From Oscillospiraceae bacterium (GTDB lineage Bacteria; Bacillota; Clostridia; Oscillospirales; Oscillospiraceae): a stretch of DNA of 64,000 bases. The notes beneath the pieces are model-generated. The model did not search any database and had not been told where the DNA came from. It saw only the letters and a list, made by a program, of their open reading frames with translations. The translations under genes were made by a program, and so were the position numbers. Shown here piece by piece: positions 49,929 to 59,109 of the stretch; position 1 is the first letter of the stretch, and each line of letters opens with the position of its first letter. The stretch spans positions 56,954 to 120,953 of the forward strand of contig JAHHRY010000004.1 in assembly GCA_020025535.1 (NCBI GenBank). The letters are read 5' to 3'.

Positions 49929-51309
49929 GATACTGCGTTCCGTAGGGCTGGATGTGGGCACATCCACCACACAGCTGATTGTATCGGAACTGACCGTTGA
50001 AAACCGTGCCTCTTCCTTTTCCGTCCCGGATATGGAAATCGCCGGCCGTAAAATCATCTATAAAAGCCCGGTGCATTTTACGCCCCTGATAGACAAAGAC
50101 CATGTGGACGGCGCTGCCATCGGAAAGATCGTGGCAAAGGAATACGAGAATGCACACATTGACCGTTCCTCCGTGGACACCGGTGCCATCATTATTACCG
50201 GTGAAACCTCCCGCAAGGAAAACGCCCGGGCGGTGCTGAATGCCCTTTCGGATTTTGCCGGAGATTTCGTAGTTGCCACCGCAGGACCGGATCTGGAAAG
50301 CATACTCGCCGCCAAGGGTGCCGATGCCGACGGCTATTCGGACAGGACTGGAAAAACCGTCCTGCACATGGACATCGGCGGCGGCACCAGTAATTTCTCC
50401 CGCATCGAAAGCGGCAGAATCACCCAAACCGGCTGTCTGAACGTCGGCGGCCGGCTGGTCAAGCTGGATGATAGCGGTGTCATCACCTACGTTTCCCCGG
50501 TTTTGGAAGGAATATTTGATAAAAGAGTCGGTGAGCGTCCCCCGCTCTCCCAGCTGGAAGCACTGGCGGACACGCTGGCGCAGGCGCTGGAAATGGCCGC
50601 AGGCCTGCGTCCGCCCACCGATCTTCTCCGGCGTCTCACTACCGCCGAAAGCAGCGGCGGTGCCTTTGCACCGGCGGAGGTGATTTCCTTTTCCGGGGGC
50701 GTTGCCGACTGTATCGAAACGGAGCATCCGCCCCTTGCCTTTGGCGATCTGGGGCCGATTCTGGGCAGGGCTATCCGAAAAAGCCGCCTGTGTGCCGGAC
50801 AGTACCGTCTGGGCAGCGAAACCATCCGTGCCACCGTCATCGGTGCCGGATGCCACGCCGCACAGCTTTCCGGCAGCACCGTATTCTACCGGGGCATTTC
50901 TTTCCCCATGAAGAATCTGCCGGCAGCCGCCTTTTCCCCATCCGAGCAGGAAAGTCCGCAGCTGCCTCAGATCATACGCCAGCGCAGGCAGGCGTTTGAT
51001 ACCCTGCCGATTCTGGCTTTCCCCGGCTATCAGGCCGCACATTATGCCCAGATCGTCGCTCTGGCGGAAAAAATTGCCGCAGCATGGGATGCAGGTCCTC
51101 TGCTGCTGGCAATCGAGGCGGATATGGCAAAGGCGCTGGGACACGCCCTCTCCCTGCGCCTGGGGAACAACACCCCCATTCTGTGCATCGACCGGGTACG
51201 GCTGGAAAGCGGCAGCTATCTGGATGTGGGTGCGCCCGTCGGCACGGCGCTGCCCGTCGTCATCAAGACCCTGATTCTAAACACCTCAAAAGAAGGGAGT
51301 TCAGTATGA
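49921..51309 (+). CDS. eutA: ethanolamine ammonia-lyase reactivating factor EutA
   Basis: 462 aa. ASKHA-type ATPase: VGLDVGTSTTQLIVSEL at the N-terminus, HMDIGGGTSNFSRIESG and VISFSGGVADCIE. It reactivates ethanolamine ammonia-lyase by exchanging damaged B12 cofactor. The start is GTG, with GCAGGAGG in the end of the dehydrogenase gene. It overlaps eutB by four bases (ATGA). Confidence 0.93.
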   Translation: MAEILRSVGLDVGTSTTQLIVSELTVENRASSFSVPDMEIAGRKIIYKSPVHFTPLIDKDHVDGAAIGKIVAKEYENAHIDRSSVDTGAIIITGETSRKENARAVLNALSDFAGDFVVATAGPDLESILAAKGADADGYSDRTGKTVLHMDIGGGTSNFSRIESGRITQTGCLNVGGRLVKLDDSGVITYVSPVLEGIFDKRVGERPPLSQLEALADTLAQALEMAAGLRPPTDLLRRLTTAESSGGAFAPAEVISFSGGVADCIETEHPPLAFGDLGPILGRAIRKSRLCAGQYRLGSETIRATVIGAGCHAAQLSGSTVFYRGISFPMKNLPAAAFSPSEQESPQLPQIIRQRRQAFDTLPILAFPGYQAAHYAQIVALAEKIAAAWDAGPLLLAIEADMAKALGHALSLRLGNNTPILCIDRVRLESGSYLDVGAPVGTALPVVIKTLILNTSKEGSSV

Positions 51310-52670
51310 AACTCAAAACCACATTGCTGGGAAAAACCTACACATTCCAAAGCATCAAGCAGGTGCTGGCCAAGGCAAACGAGGTAAAAACCGGCGACTC
51401 TCTGGCAGGTCTGGCTGCCGAAAACGCACAGGAGCGGATTGCCGCCAAGGTGGTTCTCTCCGCCGTGACTCTTGGCGAGCTGCGGGAGAATCCCGCCGTT
51501 CCCTACGAAAGCGACGAAGTGACCCGCATTATTCAGGACGACGTAAACGAAGCCGTCTACAAAAAGATCCGTGGCTGGACGGTGGCGGAATTCCGGGACT
51601 GGCTTCTCAGCGAAACCACCTCCGGGGCTGACATCCGCCGCATCAGCCGGGGGCTGACCTCGGAAATGGTGGCGGCTGTCTGCAAGCTGATGAGCAATCT
51701 GGATCTTATCTACGCCGCAAACAAAATCCATGTCACCGCCCACTGCAATACCACCATCGGTCTGCCCGGCACACTTTCCTGCCGTCTGCAGCCCAACCAT
51801 ACCACCGATGACCCGGAGGGCATCACTGCCTCCACGCTGGAGGGTCTCAGCTTCGGTGCCGGAGACGCGGTGATTGGACTGAACCCTGTTACGGATTCTC
51901 CGGAACAGGCCGGCAGGATTCTCCGCAGATTTCAGGAAATCAAGGAGCACTGGGAGATTCCCACTCAGATCTGCGTTCTTGCCCATGTAACCGCCCAGAT
52001 GAAGGCCGTCCGACAGGGCGCACCGGCAGATCTGATTTTCCAGTCCATCGCCGGCAGCCAGAAGGGCAACGAAGCCTTCGGCTTCTCCGCTTCCACCCTG
52101 GCGGAAGCGCAGGATCTGCTGCTCCACGAGGGTACCGCCGAAGGTCCCAATGTCATGTATTTTGAAACCGGGCAGGGTTCCGAGCTGTCCTCCAACGCCC
52201 ATCACGACACCGATCAGGTAACCATGGAGGCCCGGTGCTACGGCTTTGCCAAGCATTTCTCCCCCTTCCTGGTGAACACGGTGGTGGGTTTCATCGGACC
52301 GGAGTATCTTTACGATGCCAAGCAGGTGACAAGAGCCGGTCTTGAGGATCACTTCATGGGCAAGCTCACCGGCATTTCCATGGGCTGCGACTGCTGCTAT
52401 ACCAACCACATGAAGGCCGATCAGAATGACATTGAAAACCTTGCCACTCTGCTGACCGTGGCCGGATGCAACTATTTCATGGGCATTCCCCACGGAGACG
52501 ACATCATGCTGAACTATCAGACCACCGGTTTCCGGGAAACCGCCACTTTACGGGAACTGACCGGCAAAACCGCCATTCCGGAATTTCAGAAGTGGCTGGA
52601 AAAAATGGGCTTCGTAGAGAACGGAAAGCTGACGAAGAAGGCCGGTGACGGTTCTTCCCTGCTTTTCTGA
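51306..52670 (+). CDS. eutB: ethanolamine ammonia-lyase, large subunit
   Basis: 454 aa, the family length. YAANKIHVTAHCNTTIGLPG, SRLQPNHTTDDPEG-type substrate loop (CRLQPNHTTDDPEG), YFETGQGSELSSNAHHDTDQ and MGCDCCYTNHMKADQNDIEN are hallmark segments. The B12-dependent enzyme splits ethanolamine into acetaldehyde and ammonia. Longer in-frame starts lie inside eutA; the ATG at 51306 has AGAAGGGAG upstream. Confidence 0.96.
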   Translation: MKLKTTLLGKTYTFQSIKQVLAKANEVKTGDSLAGLAAENAQERIAAKVVLSAVTLGELRENPAVPYESDEVTRIIQDDVNEAVYKKIRGWTVAEFRDWLLSETTSGADIRRISRGLTSEMVAAVCKLMSNLDLIYAANKIHVTAHCNTTIGLPGTLSCRLQPNHTTDDPEGITASTLEGLSFGAGDAVIGLNPVTDSPEQAGRILRRFQEIKEHWEIPTQICVLAHVTAQMKAVRQGAPADLIFQSIAGSQKGNEAFGFSASTLAEAQDLLLHEGTAEGPNVMYFETGQGSELSSNAHHDTDQVTMEARCYGFAKHFSPFLVNTVVGFIGPEYLYDAKQVTRAGLEDHFMGKLTGISMGCDCCYTNHMKADQNDIENLATLLTVAGCNYFMGIPHGDDIMLNYQTTGFRETATLRELTGKTAIPEFQKWLEKMGFVENGKLTKKAGDGSSLLF

Positions 52671-52690
52671 GCCGGAGAAAGGAAAACGCT

Positions 52691-53599
52691 ATGAACAAAC
52701 AGGAACTGACCGCCCTGGTGGCGGAACTCTTGCAGAACATGGGGCAGGAGCCGGCAGTGAAGGCCAGCGACTACCATCCTGCGGATCCCGGCCCCGTGCA
52801 GCCGGAAAACGCCTATCAGGACGGGGATTTTGTGCCCGATGTAACCCAGCTGGATTTGCGGAAGCTGTATCTGACGGAAAATCCGGCAGACGGCGAGACT
52901 TTCCGCAAAATGAAGCTGAAAACTCCCGCCCGGCTGGGTTCCGGCAGAGCAGGCCCCCGTTATAAGACGCTGACCATGCTCCGCTTCCGGGCCGACCATG
53001 CCGCCGCACAGGATGCGGTATTTTCTCAGGTGCCGGAGGACTTCGCCGAAAAGAACGGTATGCCCGCCCTGCAGACCATGTGCCGCAGCAAGGACGAATA
53101 CCTGACCCGCCCGGATCTGGGGCGTGTCTTTGACGAAGAAAACCAAAACAAACTCCGGGCCGCCGTTCCCGCCAAGCCCACCGTTCAGATCGTGGTGGGT
53201 GACGGACTTTCTTCCGCCGCCATCACCGCCAATGCCATGGACTGCCTGCTTTCCCTGCAGGACGGTCTGAAGGCAAGAGGCATTTCCACAGGTCAGCCGG
53301 TGTTCGTCCGCTACTGCCGGGTGGGTGCCGGTGATGCCGTGGGCGATGTGACGGGCTGTGATGTGGTCTGCGTGCTGATCGGTGAGCGTCCGGGTCTGGT
53401 GACGGACAAGAGTATGTCTGCCTATATCACCTATCAGCCCCACACCGGCGTTTCGGAATCTGCCCGTACCGTAGTTTCCAACATTCATGCCCAAGGTACG
53501 CCTCCCGCAGAGGCCGGCGCCTATGCGGCCGAGCTGATTGAAAAAATTCTGCAGCGCAAAGTCTCCGGCGTTGGGCTGCATCTGGAGGCGGGCGCATGA
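52691..53599 (+). CDS. eutC: ethanolamine ammonia-lyase, small subunit
   Basis: 302 aa. RLGSGRAGPRYKT, LGRVFDEENQNKL, VVGDGLSSAAITANAMDCL and CVLIGERPGLVTDKSMSAYI are typical of EutC, which contributes the B12-binding site. The first 18 residues (MNKQELTALVAELLQNMG) look like an amphipathic encapsulation peptide that would direct the lyase into the shell. GAGAAAGGAAA precedes the ATG. Confidence 0.95.
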   Translation: MNKQELTALVAELLQNMGQEPAVKASDYHPADPGPVQPENAYQDGDFVPDVTQLDLRKLYLTENPADGETFRKMKLKTPARLGSGRAGPRYKTLTMLRFRADHAAAQDAVFSQVPEDFAEKNGMPALQTMCRSKDEYLTRPDLGRVFDEENQNKLRAAVPAKPTVQIVVGDGLSSAAITANAMDCLLSLQDGLKARGISTGQPVFVRYCRVGAGDAVGDVTGCDVVCVLIGERPGLVTDKSMSAYITYQPHTGVSESARTVVSNIHAQGTPPAEAGAYAAELIEKILQRKVSGVGLHLEAGA

Positions 53600-54219
53600 T
53601 TCCGGTAAAAATTCTTGCGGTGCAGTATATCCCCAATGCCTCCCCGGCGCTCTGTCGGGGGCTGGGTGCGCCGGAGGGGTATCCTTCTCTGGCACTGATT
53701 ACCACCGACTGCGACGATGCCACCTATATTGCGCTGGACGAAGCCACCAAGGCTGCCGATGTCCGTGTCAGCTACTCCCGCAGCTTCTACGCAGGCGCTT
53801 CCAACGCCTCCACCCCCAATGCCGGCGAGGTCATCGGCATTTTGGCCGCCGCCACCCCCGTGGATGCCCGCAGCGGCATGGAGGCTGCAATTGCCGCCCT
53901 GCAAAAGATCGGCTTTGAAGAAACCGGCGGTGTGCCCTATCTTGCCCACACCGTCAGCAGCGCCGGGTCTTTTCTTTCCGGGGAAGCCGGCGTAAAAGAA
54001 GGGAGCGCCCTTGCCTATCTCATTGCGCCTCCCCTTGAAAGTATGTACGCTCTGGATGCAGCACTGAAGGCCTCAGATGTCCGGCTGCAGAAGCTGTATC
54101 TTCCCCCCAGCGAAACCAACTTCGGCGGAGGTCTGCTGTCCGGCACCCAGTCCGCCTGTGATGCAGCCTGTGACGCCTTCGCTCAGGCCGTCAGGAAAGT
54201 GGCTGCCATGCCGAAATAA
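53596..54219 (+). CDS. eutL: microcompartment shell protein EutL
   Basis: 207 aa, a tandem BMC-domain trimer-forming shell protein. QYIPNASPALCRGLGAPEG, ALDEATKAADVRVSYSRSFY and a second half ending PPSETNFGGGLLSGTQSACD. It is expected to form gated pores for larger molecules in the shell facets. The ATG overlaps the eutC stop by four bases. Confidence 0.93.
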   Translation: MIPVKILAVQYIPNASPALCRGLGAPEGYPSLALITTDCDDATYIALDEATKAADVRVSYSRSFYAGASNASTPNAGEVIGILAAATPVDARSGMEAAIAALQKIGFEETGGVPYLAHTVSSAGSFLSGEAGVKEGSALAYLIAPPLESMYALDAALKASDVRLQKLYLPPSETNFGGGLLSGTQSACDAACDAFAQAVRKVAAMPK

Positions 54220-54241
54220 CCCCATTTTGAAAGGAGCAACT

Positions 54242-55666
54242 ATGGAACTGGACAAAGACCTCGCCGCCCGTCAGGAGGCCAGAATCCTCTGCGCGCAGGC
54301 GCAGATTGCCCAGCAGAAGCTGGGACGTATGTCTCAGAGTCAGCTGGATGCCATTACCGAAGCCGTCGCCAGACGTTTTGAGCAGTCTGCCCAAGAGCTG
54401 GCGGAACTGGCCGTGAAGGAAACCGGCTTCGGCAACGTAACGGACAAGACGGAGAAAAACCGTTTTGCTTCCCAGCGTGTTCTCTCCGCCATCCGGGACA
54501 TGAAGACCGTCGGCGTATTAAAAGAAAACCCCCGGGACAAGCTATGGGAGATCGGTGTTCCCGTGGGAGTGATTGCCGCCATTGTCCCCAGCACCAACCC
54601 CACTTCCACCATCTGCTACAAGGCGCTGATTGCCTTGAAATCAGGCAATACCATTGTTTTTTCGCCTCATCCCAAGGCAATCGGATGCAGCCAGCAGGCA
54701 GCCCGCATTGTAGCGGCCGCAGCGGAGGAGGCCGGTGCCCCGGCGGGAAGTGTCAGCTGTCTCAGCATGGCTTCCATGGCCGGCTGTCAGGAGCTGATGA
54801 CTGCCCCGGAGGTAAGACTGATTCTGGCCACAGGCGGCCCCGCAATGGTGAAGTCCGCCTATTCTTCCGGCAAGCCTGCCATTGGCGTAGGTGCCGGCAA
54901 CGGTCCTGCCTATATCCACCATTCGGCGAATGTGGAGCAGGCGCTGGCGTGCATCCTCAGATCCAAAAACTTCGATTACGGCACGGTCTGTGCCTCGGAG
55001 CAGAGTATCATTGTGGAGAAATCCATGGAAGAAAAGGTACGCAGCACCGCCCAAAAGATGGGTTTCTATTTTATGTCAACCGAAGAGGCCGGCAGACTGG
55101 CAAAACTTCTGTTTAAGCCCAACGGCACCCTGAACCCGGACATTGTGGGCAAGCCCGCCCTGCATCTTTCCAAAATGGCAGGTTTCTCCGTTCCTGACGA
55201 CACCCGTATTCTGGTGGCACGGGAGCAGGAAGCAGGTCCTACCCGGCCCTATTCCATGGAAAAGCTTTGTCCCGTTCTGGCGTTTTTCGTCATGGACAAC
55301 GAGGATGCCGTACTGGAAAAGGCCGTGGAAGTCCTCACCCACGAGGGCAGCGGTCACACCTTCGCCATGCACGCCAACGATGAGCGGGTGATTCGCCGGT
55401 TTGCTCTGGAAATTCCCGTCTCCCGTTTTCTGGTGAATACCCCGGCGGCTTTGGGCGGCATCGGTGCCACAACCGGTCTCTTCCCTGCCCTCACCCTCGG
55501 CTGCGGTGCCGTTGGCGGCAGCAGCTCCTCCAACAACATTTCCCCCATGGATCTTATCAACATCCGCCGGGTGGCATGGGACACGGGAGCACAGCCGAAA
55601 GCCCCTCAGGTGGACGAGCACCTGCTGGATATGCTCACCTCCAAAATTCTGGAGCGTCTGAGATAA
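54242..55666 (+). CDS. eutE: CoA-acylating acetaldehyde dehydrogenase
   Basis: 474 aa. NPTSTICYKALIALKSGNTI, GPAMVKSAYSSGKPAIGVG and the catalytic-Cys segment DYGTVCASEQSIIVE; NTPAALGGIGATTG near the C-terminus. It oxidises acetaldehyde to acetyl-CoA with NAD+ and CoA inside the compartment. The ATG at 54242 follows GAAAGGAGC; in-frame extensions overlap eutL. Confidence 0.95.
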   Translation: MELDKDLAARQEARILCAQAQIAQQKLGRMSQSQLDAITEAVARRFEQSAQELAELAVKETGFGNVTDKTEKNRFASQRVLSAIRDMKTVGVLKENPRDKLWEIGVPVGVIAAIVPSTNPTSTICYKALIALKSGNTIVFSPHPKAIGCSQQAARIVAAAAEEAGAPAGSVSCLSMASMAGCQELMTAPEVRLILATGGPAMVKSAYSSGKPAIGVGAGNGPAYIHHSANVEQALACILRSKNFDYGTVCASEQSIIVEKSMEEKVRSTAQKMGFYFMSTEEAGRLAKLLFKPNGTLNPDIVGKPALHLSKMAGFSVPDDTRILVAREQEAGPTRPYSMEKLCPVLAFFVMDNEDAVLEKAVEVLTHEGSGHTFAMHANDERVIRRFALEIPVSRFLVNTPAALGGIGATTGLFPALTLGCGAVGGSSSSNNISPMDLINIRRVAWDTGAQPKAPQVDEHLLDMLTSKILERLR

Positions 55667-55692
55667 AATAACACAACAAAGGAGTCAACAAA

Positions 55693-55998
55693 ATGGATAC
55701 AAATTCTCTGGGTATGATTGAAACTAAGGGCCTCATCGGTGCAATTGAAGCCGCCGATGCCATGGTCAAGTCCGCAAACGTGCAGCTGGTCGGCAAAGAG
55801 CAGGTAGGCGGCGGTCTGGTGACCGTCATGGTGCGCGGCGACGTGGGTGCCGTAAAGGCTGCCACAGATGCCGGTGCCGCCGCTGCCGAAAAGGTGGGCG
55901 AGCTGATTTCCGTCCATGTGATTGCACGCCCCCACACCGAGGTAGACGCCATTCTTCCCAAGGGCCGTCTTTCCCAGACTCCCGGGCAGAGTAAGTAA
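55693..55998 (+). CDS. eutM: microcompartment hexameric shell protein (EutM/PduA-like)
   Basis: 101 aa with one BMC domain: LGMIETKGLIGAIEAADAMV, then GKEQVGGGLVTVMVRGDVGA and VISVHVIARPH-type end (SVHVIARPHTEVD). It is the only single-domain hexamer gene in the operon and is thus the likely bulk facet protein. AAAGGAG precedes the ATG. Confidence 0.96.
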   Translation: MDTNSLGMIETKGLIGAIEAADAMVKSANVQLVGKEQVGGGLVTVMVRGDVGAVKAATDAGAAAAEKVGELISVHVIARPHTEVDAILPKGRLSQTPGQSK

Positions 55999-56003
55999 GC
56001 CCC

Positions 56004-56690
56004 ATGCTGTACGCGGAAGAAAACGTAAAAAGCAACATCCGAAACCGGGAGGGAAAGCGGGTATTTTATCTGCAAAGCGGAGATACCCTCACTCCCTCGG
56101 CCCGGGATTATCTCAGCCGGGAGAAAATTGAAATTCTCCCGGCCTCTCTGGCAAAGCCCTCGGAATATCTGCTGCTGAACGGCGGCTTTTTCAGGGAGAA
56201 GCCGGAAACCTACACCCATTTGCGCGGCAATATTCTGGTGCCCAAGACCCACCCGGTCATTGCGTTCCGGGGGAAGATCGACACTCTGGAAGCGGAACTG
56301 CTGCTTGCACAGCTGGCGGCACCGGAAACCTTCCGGCAGCCCATCGGAGAGGTTTTGGCACTGACCCGGAAGCTCATCCGCTGGGACGTACTGGAAGAGC
56401 CGGCTGCCGCAGACACGCTCTGCGGTCTGACGCAGGATGAGCAGCGCATTCGTTCTCACCGTCCTCAGGAGTTTTACGGCCAGCCCCATTTCATGCCGGA
56501 ATACACCGACGGGGCGGCGCTGCTCCAGCTGAACCGGGCACGCTGTGCCGCCCGTGAGGCGGAGCTGGCGGCCGTCCATGCCTTTTCCGACCGGGACGGA
56601 AACCCCACAAGGACGGATCTGCTGACGGTTCTGAACCGGATCAGCAGCATGCTTTATATTCTTATGATTCGGATGAAGGCCGGGAAATAG
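56004..56690 (+). CDS. eutT: ethanolamine-type cobalamin adenosyltransferase EutT
   Basis: 228 aa. THLRGNILVPKTHPVIAFRG and the following KIDTLEAELLLAQ are typical of EutT; a helical four-bundle segment follows. It makes adenosylcobalamin for EutBC from ATP and cob(I)alamin. It starts only five bases after eutM and has a weak ribosome-binding site, suggesting coupling. The coenzyme might also serve glutamate mutase. Confidence 0.88.
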   Translation: MLYAEENVKSNIRNREGKRVFYLQSGDTLTPSARDYLSREKIEILPASLAKPSEYLLLNGGFFREKPETYTHLRGNILVPKTHPVIAFRGKIDTLEAELLLAQLAAPETFRQPIGEVLALTRKLIRWDVLEEPAAADTLCGLTQDEQRIRSHRPQEFYGQPHFMPEYTDGAALLQLNRARCAAREAELAAVHAFSDRDGNPTRTDLLTVLNRISSMLYILMIRMKAGK

Positions 56691-56723
56691 TCCCCCTTTC
56701 ATCCACAGAAAGAGGAGATACCC

Positions 56724-57347
56724 ATGAAGGAACAGGAACTAAACACACTGGCACAGGCGGTCATGGGGCGGCTGTTCATCGAGCTGGAGGCCTCCGGGCG
56801 TCATGTGCATCTGACGCGTGAGCAGGCAATCACCCTGTTCGGGCATGATCTGACACCGGAGCGGCCTCTTTCCCAGCCGGGGCAGTTTCTTTCCAAAGAG
56901 AGAGTCACCGTGGTGGGACCAAAAGGGGATTTTTACAATGTGGCGGTGCTGGGCCCCGCACGAAAGGAAGCACAGATAGAGATTTCCCTGACCGACGGAC
57001 GTGTACTGGGAATTACGCCCCCGATCCGCCTTTCCGGGGATATTCGGAACACCCCCGGTGCCACTTTGATCGGCCCCGAGGGACAGGTGAAGCTGTCTTC
57101 CGGTGTGATTGCCGCCCGGCGGCACCTGCACCTGACCCCCGAATCTGCCAAGAGGTTCCATGTCAGCGACAAACAGGTGGTTCGGCTGCAGACGTTTACC
57201 CGCCGCCCCACGATCTTTGAAGACGTGGTGGTGCGTGTCAGCCCGGATTTTGCCGACTATGCCCATCTTGACTATGACGAAGCCAACGCCTGCGCCATGG
57301 AAAAGGGTGATTTAGGGAGGATTCTGCCATGTCCTACGCCTATCTGA
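56724..57347 (+). CDS. pduL: phosphate propanoyltransferase / acetyltransferase PduL
   Basis: 207 aa. Two PduL repeats with zinc-binding His stretches SGRHVHLTREQA and AARRHLHLTPESA; RLSGDIRNTPGATLIGPEG is a family landmark. It converts acetyl-CoA plus phosphate to acetyl-phosphate and frees CoA inside the compartment. The first 18 residues (MKEQELNTLAQAVMGRLF) resemble an encapsulation peptide. AGAGGAGA precedes the ATG. Confidence 0.95.
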   Translation: MKEQELNTLAQAVMGRLFIELEASGRHVHLTREQAITLFGHDLTPERPLSQPGQFLSKERVTVVGPKGDFYNVAVLGPARKEAQIEISLTDGRVLGITPPIRLSGDIRNTPGATLIGPEGQVKLSSGVIAARRHLHLTPESAKRFHVSDKQVVRLQTFTRRPTIFEDVVVRVSPDFADYAHLDYDEANACAMEKGDLGRILPCPTPI

Positions 57348-57727
57348 TGGGAAAAGCACCCCCCATCGATCTGGGTTACACCTACAAAACAGAGGAGCCC
57401 TTTGATGCGGCGGTCATCGGCTCTCTTACCCTGGGTCAGCTGCTGCATTTTGACAATGAGCAGGTACTTGTCGCGCTTTCGCAGGGCAAGCCCGTCTATC
57501 TGTATACGCCTGGGCTGCCGGAGGCTCCCCGGAACCGTGCGCTGGCAGCCTCTCTGACCACCGCCCAGCGGGAGCTGAAAAACTGGGGTGTTCTGTTTAC
57601 CGACGGAAACCGGCGGCAGCTGGTCACCGCCGAGGAAGCAAAAATGCTCCGCCGCCGGGGACAGCTTCCCGCCCCCGGTGCGGTACTGACTCCTTTGGCA
57701 AAGGAGATTTTGGAGGGATTGGATTGA
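57329..57727 (+). CDS. uncharacterised ethanolamine-locus protein
   Basis: 132 aa, cytosolic, alpha/beta, no cofactor motif recognised. It begins MSYAYLMGKAPP and has an AAVIGSLTLGQLLHFDNEQ segment followed by GKPVYLYTPGLPE, a flavoprotein- or nucleotide-binding-like beta-turn, but this is weak. It overlaps pduL by 19 bases and eutN by four, so it is firmly within the operon. I recall unnamed short proteins at this place in other Bacillota eut loci; the function is unknown to me. Confidence 0.7.
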   Translation: MSYAYLMGKAPPIDLGYTYKTEEPFDAAVIGSLTLGQLLHFDNEQVLVALSQGKPVYLYTPGLPEAPRNRALAASLTTAQRELKNWGVLFTDGNRRQLVTAEEAKMLRRRGQLPAPGAVLTPLAKEILEGLD

Positions 57728-57972
57728 AAATCGGAACCGTGACCGGCTCAGTATGGGCCACACGCAAAGCCCCCTGTCTGATGGGGCAAACCTTTCTGGT
57801 GGTTTATACCGGAACAGAAGAACTGGTAGCCGCCGATCATGTGGGCGCAGGGAAAGGCGACCGGGTACTGCTGATTACCGGCACATCCGCCGCCCGCTAC
57901 TCCATGGACGCACCGGTAGATGCGGTCGTGGTGGCAATTCTGGATCGGGAGGAGCCGCATGGAAATTTATAA
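57724..57972 (+). CDS. eutN: microcompartment vertex protein EutN/CcmL
   Basis: 82 aa. VTGSVWATRKAPCLMGQTFL, VAADHVGAGKGDRVLLITG and DAVVVAILD define the pentamer-forming EutN/CcmL family that closes the corners of the shell. The TTG start overlaps the stop codon of the preceding gene (TTGGATTGA). It overlaps eutH by 14 bases. Confidence 0.95.
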   Translation: MKIGTVTGSVWATRKAPCLMGQTFLVVYTGTEELVAADHVGAGKGDRVLLITGTSAARYSMDAPVDAVVVAILDREEPHGNL

Positions 57973-59044
57973 AGTCGTCATCTGGATCATGGCGGTATTT
58001 GCCATAATCGGCGGTATTGACCGGATCATCGGCAACCGTCTGGGGCTGGGACGGCAGTTTGAAGAGGGCATTTTGGCCATGGGCTCCCTGGCGCTGGCAA
58101 TGGTTGGTATCATTTCCCTCTCCCCGGTGCTGGCATCGATTCTGAAGCCGGTCGTCGTGCCGATTTATGAATTTCTGGGTGCAGACCCTGCCATGTTTGC
58201 CGGCACCATTCTTGCCTGCGACATGGGCGGCGGCCCTTTGGCGCAGGAAATGACATCCAACGCACAGGCCGCCACGCTGGGCGGTGTCATCACCGGCTCC
58301 ATGTTTGGTGCTACGGTTGTTTTCACCATACCGGTGGCACTGGGCATTCTGGAGCCGGAGGATCGTCCCGCACTGGCAAAAGGAACCCTCTGCGGCATCG
58401 TCACCATTCCTCTGGGCGTGCTGGCAGGCGGTCTTACGGCAGGATTCCCACTTGTCATGGTGCTGAAAAATCTGGTGCCCATTGTGATCATCGCAGCGCT
58501 GATTGCCCTGGGGCTCTGGCGCAGTGAAAACGCCATGATCCGCGGCTTTACCGTGTTCGGAAAAGGCGTGATGATCGTGGTAACCATCGGACTCGCCGCC
58601 GCCATTCTGGAAGAGCTTACCGGCTTTGCGCTCATTCCCGGCATGGCGCCTATCACCGACGGTTTTCAGACCGTGGGTGCCATCGCAATCGTGCTGGCGG
58701 GTGCTTTCCCGCTGGTTTTCGCCGTAACCAAAGTGCTGGAAAAGCCGCTGATGAAAACCGGCAAGCTTCTGCACATCAACGACACCGCTGCCGCAGGACT
58801 GGTAGCCAGTCTGGCCAATTCCATTGCCACCTTTGGAATGCTGAAGGACATGGACAGCCGGGGAAAAGTGGTGAACGTGGCCTTTGCCGTTTCCGCCGCA
58901 TTTGTGTTCGGCGATCATCTGGGATTTACCGCCGGATTTGCACCGGAGCTGCTGCCTGCCGTCATTGTAGGCAAGCTGGTGGGCGGTATCACCGCCGTTG
59001 CCGTTGCCATGATGCTGACGAAAAGAGAGCATATCGACCGTTAA
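57959..59044 (+). CDS. eutH: ethanolamine transporter EutH
   Basis: 361 aa, about ten membrane helices. Segments ILACDMGGGPLAQEMTSNAQ, GSMFGATVVFTIPVALGI and GDHLGFTAGFAPELLP match EutH. It imports ethanolamine. The ATG at 57959 lies inside the end of eutN. It is the last gene of the operon; no terminator is evident before the next promoter. Confidence 0.95.
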   Translation: MEIYKVVIWIMAVFAIIGGIDRIIGNRLGLGRQFEEGILAMGSLALAMVGIISLSPVLASILKPVVVPIYEFLGADPAMFAGTILACDMGGGPLAQEMTSNAQAATLGGVITGSMFGATVVFTIPVALGILEPEDRPALAKGTLCGIVTIPLGVLAGGLTAGFPLVMVLKNLVPIVIIAALIALGLWRSENAMIRGFTVFGKGVMIVVTIGLAAAILEELTGFALIPGMAPITDGFQTVGAIAIVLAGAFPLVFAVTKVLEKPLMKTGKLLHINDTAAAGLVASLANSIATFGMLKDMDSRGKVVNVAFAVSAAFVFGDHLGFTAGFAPELLPAVIVGKLVGGITAVAVAMMLTKREHIDR

Positions 59045-59058
59045 TCCGGGAAAATGGC

Positions 59059-59087
59059 TTGAGAGTCCGAAAAGTCTGTGTTATAAT
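59059..59087 (+). promoter_or_regulatory. promoter of the DUF2156-GNAT genes
   Basis: TTGAGA (59059-59064), 17 bases, TATAAT (59082-59087), about 20 bases before the ATG. Confidence 0.75.
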
Positions 59088-59109
59088 CCTTATCAAAGGA
59101 TGTGAAAAC

